Positions 1-8,616 of a stretch of 64,000 bases of DNA are shown piece by piece (position 1 is the stretch's first letter; each line of letters opens with the position of its first letter). The position numbers and the translations under genes were made by a program. A model generated the notes under the pieces. That model was given only the letters and a program-made list of their open reading frames with translations. It was not told the DNA's origin and made no database searches. Source of the stretch: Marinibaculum sp040216765 (lineage in GTDB: Bacteria; Pseudomonadota; Alphaproteobacteria; Ferrovibrionales; Ferrovibrionaceae); contig JAVJON010000010.1 in assembly GCA_040216765.1 (NCBI GenBank), positions 1 to 64,000 on the forward strand. Direction: 5' to 3'.

Positions 1-292
1 GCCGCCAGGTTCAATAATGGCCTGATCTTATTGAGGTGCGGCGCGATGGGTTGCCGGGCATCGCCCGGCGACCGGGACAAGCCCGCGCATGACGAAGCTA
101 TAAAACGCATGAGGCCGGAGAACGGCACTCAACCGGACAGCCGTGGGCCAGGCCCGGTGGTCGATGTCGATGACCGTCTCAATCGATTGAGGATGGCGGC
201 ACCATGGACCCGCGGGACAAGCCCGCGGGTGACGAGCTGGGTGAGAGGCTCAGCAGTCGCTGTTTGCGCTTCGGGCGTTCATGTCCAGCCCC
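1..292. other. Intergenic stretch without a recognisable gene
   Basis: No convincing coding region was found here. The open frames have no family similarity and no good ribosome binding site. Two short segments (about 59-94 and 205-236) carry the pattern GGGACAAGCCCGCG followed by TGACG, which resembles one arm of the REP-like hairpins found elsewhere in the window. The stretch probably separates the 3' end of the regulator at 293 from a gene outside the window. Confidence 0.5.
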
Positions 293-1261
293 TCAGCCCT
301 CGCCCAGAAGGGCCTGCGCGGTCGCGCTGTCGGTCACGATATGGCTGGCATAGCCGCCGCGCAGCACGGCCTGCATCGGCTCCACCTTGTCCGGCCCGCA
401 GGACACCAGCAGCCCCAGTTCCAGCCCCAGCATGCGGTCCGGCGTGATGCCGATCATCCGGTCGTCCAGCGGGCCGGGGACATGGCGGCCGGCCTCGTCG
501 ACGAAACGGCCGCAGAGCACGGCGCGGGCGCCGCGCGCCCGATAGCCGGCGATGTCGGCGGCACTGGCGATGCCGGACAGCACGATATGGCTTTCCGCCG
601 TGCAGGAGCCGGCGGCGAACACCGCCTTGTTGCAATCTCCCAGCGCATGCAGCTGCGCATGGATCAGGGGCTCGGCACGCAGCGCCTCGGCCAGCGCGGC
701 GTTCGACAGGATCGCCGGCACATGCAGGTTGATGCAGCGCGCGTTCAGCCGCTGCGCCAGCCGGGCGGAACAGAGCTCCGCGGTGAAGCCGTAGGGGGTC
801 GCCATCGAGCCGGTCAGCTGCACCACCCGGCAGTCCGCCACGGGCACCGTCTCCATCCCCTCGGCCATCTCGTGGATCGTGCGGCCCCAGGCCACGCCGA
901 TCGTGTCGCCTGCCTGGAGCAGCGCGGGCAGCCAGGTGCCGGCCGCCTTGGCGACCCGCAGCAGGGTGGCGGTATCGTCGCCGGGGCTGCCGGCCGGCAC
1001 CACATAGGCCGCCTTCAGGCCGAAGCGCTTCTGCAGGTCCAGGGACAGGGAATGGGTCAGGAAGGGTTCGTCGGCGAGGCGGATGCGGATCAGGCCGCGC
1101 TCGCGCCCCTCCTGCAGGTAGTTCACCACCGACGCGCGCGAGACCCCCAGCCGGCGGGCGATCTCGTTCTGGTTCAGGCCCTCGTTATAGTAGAGCCAGG
1201 CCGCCTCCACGACGATCTCGAAGCTGCCGGAGGGCGAAGGCGTGCGGCGCCGGCCGCTCAT
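293..1261 (-). CDS. SorC/DeoR-type sugar-binding transcriptional regulator
   Basis: A 322-residue SorC-family regulator. An N-terminal helix-turn-helix (about residues 28-52, with NEIARRLGVSRASVVNYL) is followed by the phosphosugar-binding domain of the family, which shares its fold with sugar isomerases. SorC proteins sense a phosphorylated sugar intermediate and control the adjacent catabolic genes. The ATG at 1261 was chosen because the HTH lies at the normal distance behind it, although the frame stays open much further upstream as a shadow of the opposite gene. It is divergent from the aldolase/dehydrogenase gene at 1391, which is its likely target; TTTGACA/TGTCAAA half-sites in the gap are candidate operators. 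Family assignment is clear, the effector is unknown. Confidence 0.85.
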   Translation of the reverse strand: MSGRRRTPSPSGSFEIVVEAAWLYYNEGLNQNEIARRLGVSRASVVNYLQEGRERGLIRIRLADEPFLTHSLSLDLQKRFGLKAAYVVPAGSPGDDTATLLRVAKAAGTWLPALLQAGDTIGVAWGRTIHEMAEGMETVPVADCRVVQLTGSMATPYGFTAELCSARLAQRLNARCINLHVPAILSNAALAEALRAEPLIHAQLHALGDCNKAVFAAGSCTAESHIVLSGIASAADIAGYRARGARAVLCGRFVDEAGRHVPGPLDDRMIGITPDRMLGLELGLLVSCGPDKVEPMQAVLRGGYASHIVTDSATAQALLGEG

Positions 1262-1315
1262 GACGGATCTTCCATGGGCAGCGGTTCGATCATCGCGGGC
1301 CGGGGCTGATTTCTG

Positions 1316-1348
1316 GACATTTGACAGGGTGTCTTCACATTTGTCAAA
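1316..1348. promoter_or_regulatory. Candidate SorC operator in divergent promoter region
   Basis: TTTGACA at 1320-1326 and TGTCAAA at 1342-1348 form an inverted repeat; the same bases also read as two direct copies of ACATTTG(A/T)C 20 bp apart. It sits between the divergent SorC regulator and the aldolase/dehydrogenase gene, where an autoregulatory operator is expected. The assignment to SorC is inference from position. Confidence 0.45.
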
Positions 1349-1390
1349 AACCGCATCCGACAGAGGATGCGCAGGACGAGGGCGGAAACG

Positions 1391-3430
1391 ATGGTGCAGG
1401 ACCGGTGGCGCGATGACGAGGCCGATGCCCTGGCGGCGGCGGCCGGGGCGGACCCGGCGGACCGCGCCCTGGCGCTGCGGGTCTATACCTCGCGCCTGGT
1501 GGGCGGCGATCCCGACCTGGTGATGCATGGCGGCGGCAACACCTCCTGCAAGGTGCTGCGCCGCGACCTGCTGGGCAACGAGATCCGCGTGCTGCACGTG
1601 AAGGGCTCGGGCTGGGACCTGGGCTCGATCGAGGCGCCGGGCCTGCCCGGCGTACGGCTCGACCCGCTGCTCAAGCTGCGCGACCTGGAGGCGCTCAGCG
1701 ACGAGGACATGGTCAACCAGCAGCGCTGCAACCTGCTGGATTCCACCTCGCCCAACCCGTCGGTGGAGACCCTGCTGCACGCCTACCTGCCGCATGCCTT
1801 CATCGACCACAGCCATGCCACCGCGATGCTCGCCCTGGCCGACCTGCCGGAGGCCGCGGAGGTCGTGGCCGAGCTGTTCGGCGACCGGGTCGCGCTGGTG
1901 CCCTACATCATGCCGGGCTTCGGCCTGGCCAAGAAGGCCGCCGAGGTGTTCGAGGCGAAGCCCGATGTCGAGGGCATGCTGCTGGTCAACCATGGCCATT
2001 TCACCTTCGGCGAGACGGCGAAGGAATCCTACAGGCGCCATGTCGAGCAGGTGAACGCGGTGGAGGCCTGGTTCGCCCGCAAGGGCAATACCCGCCCGCC
2101 CGCCCGGCCGGTGGCGAAGGTCGATGCCGCCGCCCTGCTGCCGCGGCTGCGCGGCGCCCTGGCGGCCGATCGGCCGCACGATGCCGCCATGCCGGTCTTC
2201 GACCTGCGCAGCGCGGAACATCTGCAGGCCTTCCTGGCGCGGCCCGACATGGCGGACCTGGCGACCCGCGGCGTGGCCACGCCGGACCATGTGATCCGCA
2301 CCAAGCATCCGGCGCTGATCCTGGAGGGCGCGGCGGCGGCGGGCGAGCCGGCCGCGCTGAAGGACGCGGTTTCAGCCTGGGCGGCGGCCTATCGCGCCTA
2401 TTTCGAGCGCAACAACGCCAAGCTGAACGGTGCGAAGACGATGCTGGAGCCGACCCCGGGCCTGGCCTGGGTGCCGGGCCTGGGCCTGTTGGGCATCGGC
2501 GCCAATGCCAAGGCGGCGCGCACCGCCGCCGACCTGGGCGACCAGCAGATCCGGGTGATCGAGCTGGCGGAGAGCGTGGGCGAATTCCGCCCGATCCCGG
2601 AATTCGACCTGTTCGAGACCGAGCACTGGTCGCTGGAGCAGGCGAAGCTGGGCAAGGGCCGGCCGCCGGCGCTGGACGGCCGCATCGTGCTGGTCACCGG
2701 CGGCGCGGGCGCGATCGGCCGCGCCACGGCGGCGGCGTTCAAGGCGCAGGGCGCCGACATCTTCCTGGTGGATGCCGACGCGGGCGCGCTGGCCGATGCG
2801 CTGAAGGGGCTGGGCCGCGATGCCGGCGGTCTGGCGCTGGACCTGACGGCGGACGGCGCGGGCGAGGCGGCGCTGGCCGCCTGCATCCGCCGCTTCGGCG
2901 GCATCGACATCCTGGTCTCCAACGCCGGCGCGGCCTGGGGCGGGGCGATGATCGACCTGGACGAGGCGCTGCTGCGCAAGAGCTTCGAGCTGAACTTCTT
3001 CGCCCACCAGCGCATGGCGCAGGCCGCGGCACGGGTGTTCCGCGAGCAGGGCCGCGGCCATTCGCTGCTGTTCAACGCCTCCAAGCAGGCGGTGAACCCG
3101 GGCAAGGATTTCGGCGCCTATGGCCTGCCCAAGGCGGCGACCTTCTTCCTGGTCCGGCAATACGCGCTGGAGATGGGCGCGATGGGCGTGCGGGTGAACG
3201 GCATCAACGCCGACCGCATCCGCTCCGGCCTGCTGACCGACGAGATGATCGCCACAAGGTCGAAGGCCCGCGGCGTCGACGAGGCGAAGTACATGGCGGG
3301 CAACCTGCTGGGCGCCGAGGTCGAGGCGGCCCATGTCGGCGAGGCCTTCGTGGCGCTCGCGCTGGCGGCCCGCACCACCGGCCATGTGATGACCGTCGAC
3401 GGCGGCAATATCGAGGCCGCGCTGCGGTAG
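1391..3430 (+). CDS. Bifunctional class II aldolase / short-chain dehydrogenase (RhaD-type fusion)
   Basis: A 679-residue fusion. Residues 1 to about 420 are a class II (zinc) aldolase domain of the rhamnulose-1-phosphate aldolase type, with HGGGNTS near the start and the zinc-binding His residues in IDHSHAT and NHGHFTFG. Residues about 430-679 are a Rossmann-fold short-chain dehydrogenase with TGGAGAIG for NAD(P) and the YGLPK (YxxxK) catalytic motif. Known members cleave a ketose-1-phosphate such as rhamnulose-1-phosphate and oxidise the aldehyde product. The ATG at 1391 was preferred over 1367 because GAGGGCGG lies just upstream and the protein then starts with the family-like MVQDRW. It is probably controlled by the divergent SorC regulator. 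The exact sugar cannot be read from the sequence; no kinase or isomerase is nearby. Confidence 0.85.
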   Translation: MVQDRWRDDEADALAAAAGADPADRALALRVYTSRLVGGDPDLVMHGGGNTSCKVLRRDLLGNEIRVLHVKGSGWDLGSIEAPGLPGVRLDPLLKLRDLEALSDEDMVNQQRCNLLDSTSPNPSVETLLHAYLPHAFIDHSHATAMLALADLPEAAEVVAELFGDRVALVPYIMPGFGLAKKAAEVFEAKPDVEGMLLVNHGHFTFGETAKESYRRHVEQVNAVEAWFARKGNTRPPARPVAKVDAAALLPRLRGALAADRPHDAAMPVFDLRSAEHLQAFLARPDMADLATRGVATPDHVIRTKHPALILEGAAAAGEPAALKDAVSAWAAAYRAYFERNNAKLNGAKTMLEPTPGLAWVPGLGLLGIGANAKAARTAADLGDQQIRVIELAESVGEFRPIPEFDLFETEHWSLEQAKLGKGRPPALDGRIVLVTGGAGAIGRATAAAFKAQGADIFLVDADAGALADALKGLGRDAGGLALDLTADGAGEAALAACIRRFGGIDILVSNAGAAWGGAMIDLDEALLRKSFELNFFAHQRMAQAAARVFREQGRGHSLLFNASKQAVNPGKDFGAYGLPKAATFFLVRQYALEMGAMGVRVNGINADRIRSGLLTDEMIATRSKARGVDEAKYMAGNLLGAEVEAAHVGEAFVALALAARTTGHVMTVDGGNIEAALR

Positions 3431-3493
3431 GGAGGGGCCCTCAGCCCCGCCGCGCCGCGTCGATCGCGGCGCCGCCGATCCTGCCCATGGTCA

Positions 3494-4060
3494 TCAGGCT
3501 TGCAGCCTGCCGGGGCGGCCCGTCGCGACCGTCTGCTGCAGCGCCGTGTGCAGCATGTCGAGGGCGGTCTGCACCGCCGCCAGCCGGATCGCGGCACGGC
3601 CGCGCGGCCCGAAATGCACCGCGCGGTGCACGGTCCGCCCGCCCTCGCAGCTGCAGGCAAGGTGGACCAGCCCCTCCTCGTCGCAGGGGCCGGCGGGCCC
3701 GGCAAAGCCGGTGATGGCGATGGCGATCTGCGCCTGGGAGCGGGCGAGCGCGCCCCTGGCCATCGCGACGGCGACCTGCCGGCTGACGGCGCCGCAATCG
3801 TCGATCTCGCGCTGCGCCAGGCCCAGCAGGTCGCATTTCGCGCGATCGCTGTAGGTGATGAAGCCGCGCTCGAAGACATGGCCATAGCCGGACAGGTCGG
3901 TCAGCAGCGAGCAGAGCAGCCCGCCGGTGCAGCTCTCCGCCGCCGTCAATGTCACGCCGCAGGCGCTGGCGCGCTGCAGCACGGCGAGCGCGTCCCGCTC
4001 CATCCTGTCGGGGATGGCGGGCGAGAGGGTCTTCGGCCGCACCTCGCTCTGTGTTCCCAT
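3494..4060 (-). CDS. pncC: CinA C-terminal family protein, nicotinamide-nucleotide amidase (PncC-like)
   Basis: A 188-residue protein matching the stand-alone C-terminal domain of CinA, which deamidates NMN to NaMN in pyridine nucleotide salvage. The typical AAESCTGG motif is near residue 40, followed by a stretch corresponding to GITGxAGPGG. Here that second motif reads TGFAGPAGP, slightly degenerate in its glycines. Length is close to the usual 160-170 residues plus a short N-terminal extension; an alternative start is the Met of MERDALAVL. It lies between the aldolase gene and an AraC regulator and does not look operonic with either. Confidence 0.85.
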   Translation of the reverse strand: MGTQSEVRPKTLSPAIPDRMERDALAVLQRASACGVTLTAAESCTGGLLCSLLTDLSGYGHVFERGFITYSDRAKCDLLGLAQREIDDCGAVSRQVAVAMARGALARSQAQIAIAITGFAGPAGPCDEEGLVHLACSCEGGRTVHRAVHFGPRGRAAIRLAAVQTALDMLHTALQQTVATGRPGRLQA

Positions 4061-4169
4061 GGCGGAAGGCAAACATGCCCGGCCGCTTGGGGGTTCCGCG
4101 GCGTCCGTCCAGGCATGGGCCTGTCGGCGCGGCACCGGTCGTCCTGGCCGGCGGCGGGCAAATCCGCAC

Positions 4170-5156
4170 TCAGCGATCGGCGGGCGGCGACGCGACCGGC
4201 GCCCGCCCGCCGGACCGGCGCACCGCCTGCGGCGGGACGCCGTAGGCCGCCTTGAAGGCGCGGCTGAAATGGGAAACGTCGCCGAAGCCGTGGGCCAGGG
4301 CGATATCGGTGATCCGGTCCGCGGCACCCTCGGCCAGGGCGCGGTAGCTGGCCGCGAGGCGCTGCCGCCAGAGCCAGCGGATCGGCGTCTCGCCGGCCTG
4401 TGCGAACAGCCGGTTCAGGCTGCGCGCCGACATGTTCTGGGCCCGCGCGACGGCCTCGACGTCCAGCCCCTGCTCGCCCAGGCGCGCCAGCATGTAGCGC
4501 TGGGCGCGCTGCAGCCGCTGGCTGCCGGTGGCCGTGGCTGCCGATCCGGCGAGTTCGGCCGCCAGGGCGGTGGCCAGGATGTCGAGCGCCGAGACCCCGA
4601 CCTTTCGCGCCGACACTTCCTCCGCCCCGTCGGCCAGGCGCAGCAGGTCGCGCATGAGGTCCGCCGCCAGCGCGCCGAGCCGCGAGCTGCCGGCCACGGG
4701 ACGCGCGACCAGCCCGGCCGCCCCGTCCAGGCGCGCCAGCAACAGCGGCCTGGGGACCGTGAGCATCATCGCATGGGAATGGCGCCCGAACTGCAGGGCG
4801 AAGGGCTGAGCCTGGTCGTGCAGCAGGATGTCGCCGCGGCGCATGCGGACCCGGCGGCCGCCCTGTGCGAAGGCCGTATCGCCCGCCAGCGCCTGCCAGA
4901 TCATGAAATCGTCGCGCCCGTCCCGCCGGATATCCGCAGGGCCGCGGGTCACCCGGATCGGTTCCTCGCCCGTGACGGTGGAGGCGATATCGCTGACGGT
5001 GAGCGGCCCAAGGGCGCCGATCGAGACCCGCGCCCGGAACTGCCGGTCCGGGACCGCCCGGCACTCGGTCACCGAATAGCTGCGGCAGGTCAGCGCATGC
5101 CAATGGGCAAAGGGGTCGCCCGGCGTCACGACGGTAGCCATGCTGGTGACCGGCAT
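4170..5156 (-). CDS. AraC family transcriptional regulator
   Basis: A 328-residue regulator with a cupin-like AraC-binding-2 type N-terminal domain and a C-terminal AraC double helix-turn-helix (about residues 220-315, with the conserved block ITDIALAHGFGDVSHFSRAF followed by a YGVPPQ turn). ATG at 5156; a second in-frame Met lies five codons downstream. It is divergent from the isochorismatase-fold hydrolase at 5333, so the hydrolase/deacetylase/amidohydrolase genes are the likely regulon. The inducer is unknown. Confidence 0.85.
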   Translation of the reverse strand: MPVTSMATVVTPGDPFAHWHALTCRSYSVTECRAVPDRQFRARVSIGALGPLTVSDIASTVTGEEPIRVTRGPADIRRDGRDDFMIWQALAGDTAFAQGGRRVRMRRGDILLHDQAQPFALQFGRHSHAMMLTVPRPLLLARLDGAAGLVARPVAGSSRLGALAADLMRDLLRLADGAEEVSARKVGVSALDILATALAAELAGSAATATGSQRLQRAQRYMLARLGEQGLDVEAVARAQNMSARSLNRLFAQAGETPIRWLWRQRLAASYRALAEGAADRITDIALAHGFGDVSHFSRAFKAAYGVPPQAVRRSGGRAPVASPPADR

Positions 5157-5332
5157 CGGCAGAAGCCCCGGCTGTTTCCCGTGCAGGGCGGAACGCTAGC
5201 GAGCCGCCGCGGCGGGTGTCAACGTGCCGTGGCGGCGGCTGGCAGCCGGAGTCAAAATCCCGGCAGCCCCGGCAAAGCGCCGGGGCTCCGCGCCATGCTA
5301 GGCCTGGATGCGGCAACGCAGGAGATAAAGCC

Positions 5333-5965
5333 ATGCCCTATCAGATCGACAGCTTCGACGCGGCCAGGACGGTGATGATCGTCGTGGACATGCAGAACGA
5401 CTTCGTCGCCAACGGCGCCAAGCTGCAATCGGGGCAGGCCGCCGCCATGGCGCCGCGCCTGGCGGAGACGTTGCAGGCCTGTCGCGACAAGGGCATCCGT
5501 GTCGTCTACACCGCCCATGTGCATCGCCCGGACCGCAGCGACATGGGACTCTACGACGACCTCTATCCGCCGATCGACGATGGCTCCGCGCTGGTCGACG
5601 GAACCGCGGGCGCGGAAATCTTCCCGGTCCTGGCGCCGGCGCCGGGCGAGCATGTCATCAAGAAGCACCGCTACAGCGGCTTCTTCGCCACCGACCTGGA
5701 CCTGATCCTGCGGGAATGGGGCATCGACACGGTGGTGATCTCCGGCACCACGACGGAGAATTGCTGCCATGCCACGGCGCGCGACGCCATGTTCCACAAC
5801 TACCGCGTCGCCTTCCTGTCGGATGCCACCGGCACCTTCGATTATCCGGATGTCGGCCAGGGCGCCCTGCCGGCCGAGCAGGTGCACAGCGCCACCCTGA
5901 CGATCCTCGCCTTTTCCACCGCCCATGTGATGACCACCGACGAGTTCCTGTCGCGGGTGGCGTGA
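5333..5965 (+). CDS. Isochorismatase-fold cysteine hydrolase
   Basis: A 210-residue cysteine hydrolase of the isochorismatase superfamily. The catalytic triad is visible: Asp19 in VDMQNDF, Lys111 or Lys110 in VIKKHRYSGF, and Cys144 in TTTENCCHATARDA. Members hydrolyse amide, carbamoyl or enol-ether bonds (nicotinamide, N-carbamoylsarcosine, ureidoacrylate, isochorismate). The start at 5333 follows AGGAGATAAAGCC. It is the first gene of a run with an M20 deacetylase and a metal-dependent amidohydrolase, divergent from an AraC regulator, which suggests stepwise breakdown of an N-acyl or N-carbamoyl compound. The substrate is not identifiable. Confidence 0.85.
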   Translation: MPYQIDSFDAARTVMIVVDMQNDFVANGAKLQSGQAAAMAPRLAETLQACRDKGIRVVYTAHVHRPDRSDMGLYDDLYPPIDDGSALVDGTAGAEIFPVLAPAPGEHVIKKHRYSGFFATDLDLILREWGIDTVVISGTTTENCCHATARDAMFHNYRVAFLSDATGTFDYPDVGQGALPAEQVHSATLTILAFSTAHVMTTDEFLSRVA

Positions 5966-6124
5966 CGGGTTCGCCGGGGCCTGCCGGCGCGCCGCGATCC
6001 GGGCTGGCCGCCGGTGCCCCGGCCTGCGAGAATGGGCGCTTCCCGGGACGCCGCGAAGGTGTCGCGGGACGGCGGTGCCGGTCACGGGCGCAGCCCTGTC
6101 GGACACAGCCGGGAAGATGACTTC

Positions 6125-7297
6125 ATGACCGCGTCCCTGCGCGAGGCAACAGCGATCCTGTCCACCCTGGTCGCCTTCGACACGGTGAGCCACAAGTCGA
6201 ACCGGGCCCTGATCGACTGGGTGTCGGACTATCTGGACGGGCTGGGGGTCGCAGTGTCGACCCTGCCGAGCCCGGACGGGCAGAAGGCCAACGTCTTCGC
6301 GACCATCGGCGGCAAAGGCGGCGGCGGCGGCGGCATCCTGCTCAGCGGCCATACCGACGTGGTGCCGGTGGACGGCCAGGACTGGCGCCACGACCCGTTC
6401 CGCCTGACCGCCGAGGAGGGCCGCCTCTATGGCCGCGGCGCCTGCGACATGAAGGGCTATATCGCCTGCGTGCTGGCGGCGGTGCCGGACATGCTGGAGG
6501 CGCCGCTGTCCCGGCCGATCCATCTCGCCTTCTCCTATGACGAGGAGGTCGGCTGCTTCGGCGCGATCGGCCTGATCGACCATATGGCGGCGGCCGGCAT
6601 CCGGCCCGCCATGGCCTTCGTGGGCGAGCCCACCTCGATGCGGGTGGTCAACGCCCACAAGGGCAGCTGCGGGATGAAGACGAAGGTGACCGGGCTGGCC
6701 TGCCATTCCTCGCGGGTCGACCTGGGCAGCAATGCGATCTATGCCGCGATGGACGTGATCGACCTGCTGCGCCGCCGGGCCGATGCGCTGGCCGCCGCAC
6801 CCGACAGCCTGGGCCTGTTCGAGCCGCCCTACAGCACGATCAATGTCGGCATCGTGCATGGCGGCAGCGCCCGCAACACGGTGGCCGGCGACTGCACCCT
6901 GCTGTGGGACATCCGCGCCACCCGCGAGGGCATGGTCGCCGAGGTCCGCGGCGAGGTCGAGGCGGCGGTCGCGGAGCGGATCCTGCCGGCCATGCGGGAC
7001 CGCCATGCAGCGGCGGAGATCGACATCGAGACCCTGTTCGAGATCCCCCCGCTGCTGCCGCAGCCCAACAATGCCGCGGAGGCGCTGGCGCGGGAGCTGG
7101 CGGGGACCGGCGAGGCCTGCAGCGCCGCCTTCGGGTCGGAGGGTGGCCTGTTCCAGCGGGCGGGCATGCCCTGCATCCTCTGCGGCCCGGGCGACATCGC
7201 CCAGGCCCATGCGCCCGACGAATGGGTCGCGGAATCCCAGCTGGCCGCCTGCCAGGGGTTCCTGGACCGGCTGGTGGCACGCGAGGCCGGCGCCTGA
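6125..7297 (+). CDS. argE: Acetylornithine deacetylase-like M20 peptidase (ArgE family)
   Basis: A 390-residue M20 family metallohydrolase closest to ArgE, which removes the acetyl group from N-acetylornithine. The di-zinc ligands are visible in SGHTDVVPV, GRGACDMKG, YDEEVGCFG (catalytic Glu pair), VGEPT and the C-terminal AQAHAPDEW. Length is normal for ArgE. The position between an isochorismatase-fold hydrolase and a COG3618 amidohydrolase suggests a catabolic paralog as plausible as a true arginine-biosynthetic ArgE, so the symbol is tentative. Confidence 0.75.
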   Translation: MTASLREATAILSTLVAFDTVSHKSNRALIDWVSDYLDGLGVAVSTLPSPDGQKANVFATIGGKGGGGGGILLSGHTDVVPVDGQDWRHDPFRLTAEEGRLYGRGACDMKGYIACVLAAVPDMLEAPLSRPIHLAFSYDEEVGCFGAIGLIDHMAAAGIRPAMAFVGEPTSMRVVNAHKGSCGMKTKVTGLACHSSRVDLGSNAIYAAMDVIDLLRRRADALAAAPDSLGLFEPPYSTINVGIVHGGSARNTVAGDCTLLWDIRATREGMVAEVRGEVEAAVAERILPAMRDRHAAAEIDIETLFEIPPLLPQPNNAAEALARELAGTGEACSAAFGSEGGLFQRAGMPCILCGPGDIAQAHAPDEWVAESQLAACQGFLDRLVAREAGA

Positions 7298-7322
7298 CCC
7301 CGGCGCCGCGGGCGGCGAGACG

Positions 7323-8234
7323 ATGACACGGATGTATGACGGCCCGATCATCGACGCCCATACCCATCTCTGGGACCTGTCGATGGACGCCCATCCCTGG
7401 CTGCGGCCCGCCGATGGCGCGGTGCAGGCGCTGGGCGGGCTGGATGCGATCCGGCGCACCTTCGTGGTGGAGGACTATCTGCGCGACGCGGCCCGCCAGC
7501 CGATCGCCGCCAGCGTGCATGTCGAAGCGCTGTGGGACCCCGCCGATCCGGTGGGCGAGACCCGCTGGCTGGAGGGCCTGGACAAGTCCCGCTGCATCGC
7601 CGCGCGCTATGTCGGCGCCGCGCCGTTCGGCACGCCCGGCGCCGCCGCGGTCATCGAGGCGCAGGCGGCGTTCGACCGCATGGCGGGCCTGCGCGCGATC
7701 TTCAGCTTCCACCCGGGGCAGCCGGCGAAGAACTTCGCGGCGCGCGACGGCCTGGCCCGCGACCCGGCCTGGCGCGCCGATATCGCGCGCCTGCCGCCGC
7801 TGGGCCTGGCCCTGGAGGCGATGCTCTACCCCTACCAGGCAGCCGACGTGGCGGACCTGGCGCGCAGCCTGCCCGACCTGCGGATCGTGGTGAACCATTG
7901 CGCCAGCCCGGTCGACCGCGATGCGGCGGGCATGGCGCGCTGGCGCGACGCGGTGGTGCGGCTGGCGGCCGAGCCCAACGTCATGATCAAGGTCTCCAAC
8001 GCCGAGGCCTACGATCCCGATCCTGGCGAAGACAGTCTCCGCGCGGTGCAGCGCCACTGTATCGAGAGCTTCGGCCCCGACCGGTCGATCCTTGCCACCG
8101 ACTGGCCGGTCGCGCGCCTGACCGGCGGGTTCGATGCGATTTGCGACCGGTTCCGCCGCACGGTGGCGGATTTCGGTGCGGCGGAGCAGCGCGCGATGTT
8201 CCACGACAATGCGTTGCGCCTGTACCGGCTGTAG
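7323..8234 (+). CDS. Metal-dependent amidohydrolase (TIM-barrel, COG3618 type)
   Basis: A 303-residue amidohydrolase_2 family protein. The N-terminal IDAHTHLWD gives the HxH metal motif; VNHCASP and LATDWPV supply the later His and Asp. Relatives act on lactones or on dicarboxylic ring-opening intermediates such as 2-pyrone-4,6-dicarboxylate, and on fuconolactone. The start at 7323 follows GGCGGCGAGACG and is 25 bp from the preceding stop, so it is co-transcribed with the M20 hydrolase. The truncated dehydrogenase gene at 8255 follows directly. Confidence 0.8.
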   Translation: MTRMYDGPIIDAHTHLWDLSMDAHPWLRPADGAVQALGGLDAIRRTFVVEDYLRDAARQPIAASVHVEALWDPADPVGETRWLEGLDKSRCIAARYVGAAPFGTPGAAAVIEAQAAFDRMAGLRAIFSFHPGQPAKNFAARDGLARDPAWRADIARLPPLGLALEAMLYPYQAADVADLARSLPDLRIVVNHCASPVDRDAAGMARWRDAVVRLAAEPNVMIKVSNAEAYDPDPGEDSLRAVQRHCIESFGPDRSILATDWPVARLTGGFDAICDRFRRTVADFGAAEQRAMFHDNALRLYRL

Positions 8235-8254
8235 CGCAGGCGAAGGAGGGCGCG

Positions 8255-8443
8255 ATGCCGGTGCAGCCGGAGTTCCACGGCCGGGTGACCCTGGTCACCG
8301 GCGGTGCGCGCGGGATCGGCCGGGCGATCGCGCTGGCCCTGGCGGCCGCCGGCGCCGATGTCGCGGTGAACTGCGCGACCCGGATCGACGAGGCCGAGGC
8401 GGTGGCCGCACAGGTGCGCAGCCTGGGGCTGCATTTCAGCTAA
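8255..8443 (+). pseudogene. Truncated short-chain dehydrogenase, N-terminal fragment only
   Basis: The frame has a near-perfect ribosome binding site (GAAGGAGGG) and starts like a classical SDR: VTLVTGGARGIGRAIALALA is the NAD(P)-binding TGxxxGIG motif, followed by the second beta strand region. It stops after 62 residues, where an intact SDR would continue for about 190 more with the NAG and YxxxK motifs. Nothing resembling the missing part follows; instead a REP-like hairpin begins at 8487. It was presumably the last gene of the hydrolase operon and lost its 3' part by deletion. Confidence 0.7.
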
Positions 8444-8486
8444 GGCGGTACGGGAGCAGGAACCCCGCGAACACCCACCCTCAAGG

Positions 8487-8595
8487 CGTCATCCCATGGC
8501 TTGACCCGTTTGCGGGCGTTGCCCGCAAACCCATTCCGCCAGCCCGACGGAAAAGCCGTTGGAATGGATCCTTGGCTCGGGGGCCAAGGATGACG
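8487..8595. repeat. REP-like intergenic hairpin repeat, copy 1
   Basis: Begins CGTCATCCC and ends GGATGACG, with inner arms around CCATTCCGCC and GGAATGGATCC. The two halves are complementary, so the RNA could fold into a long hairpin. It lies between the truncated SDR and the 3' end of the convergent hydrolase gene and may act as a bidirectional terminator. Related copies occur at 9634, 17894, 20970, 39306 and 39438. Confidence 0.7.
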
Positions 8596-8616
8596 GGAGG
8601 GAGATGGCGGCGCGCC

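Noticed and set aside
5252..7459. A 735-codon open frame opposite the isochorismatase and M20 genes
   Set aside because: Low-complexity Arg/Gly/Ala sequence without motifs, while the plus-strand genes have intact catalytic motifs.
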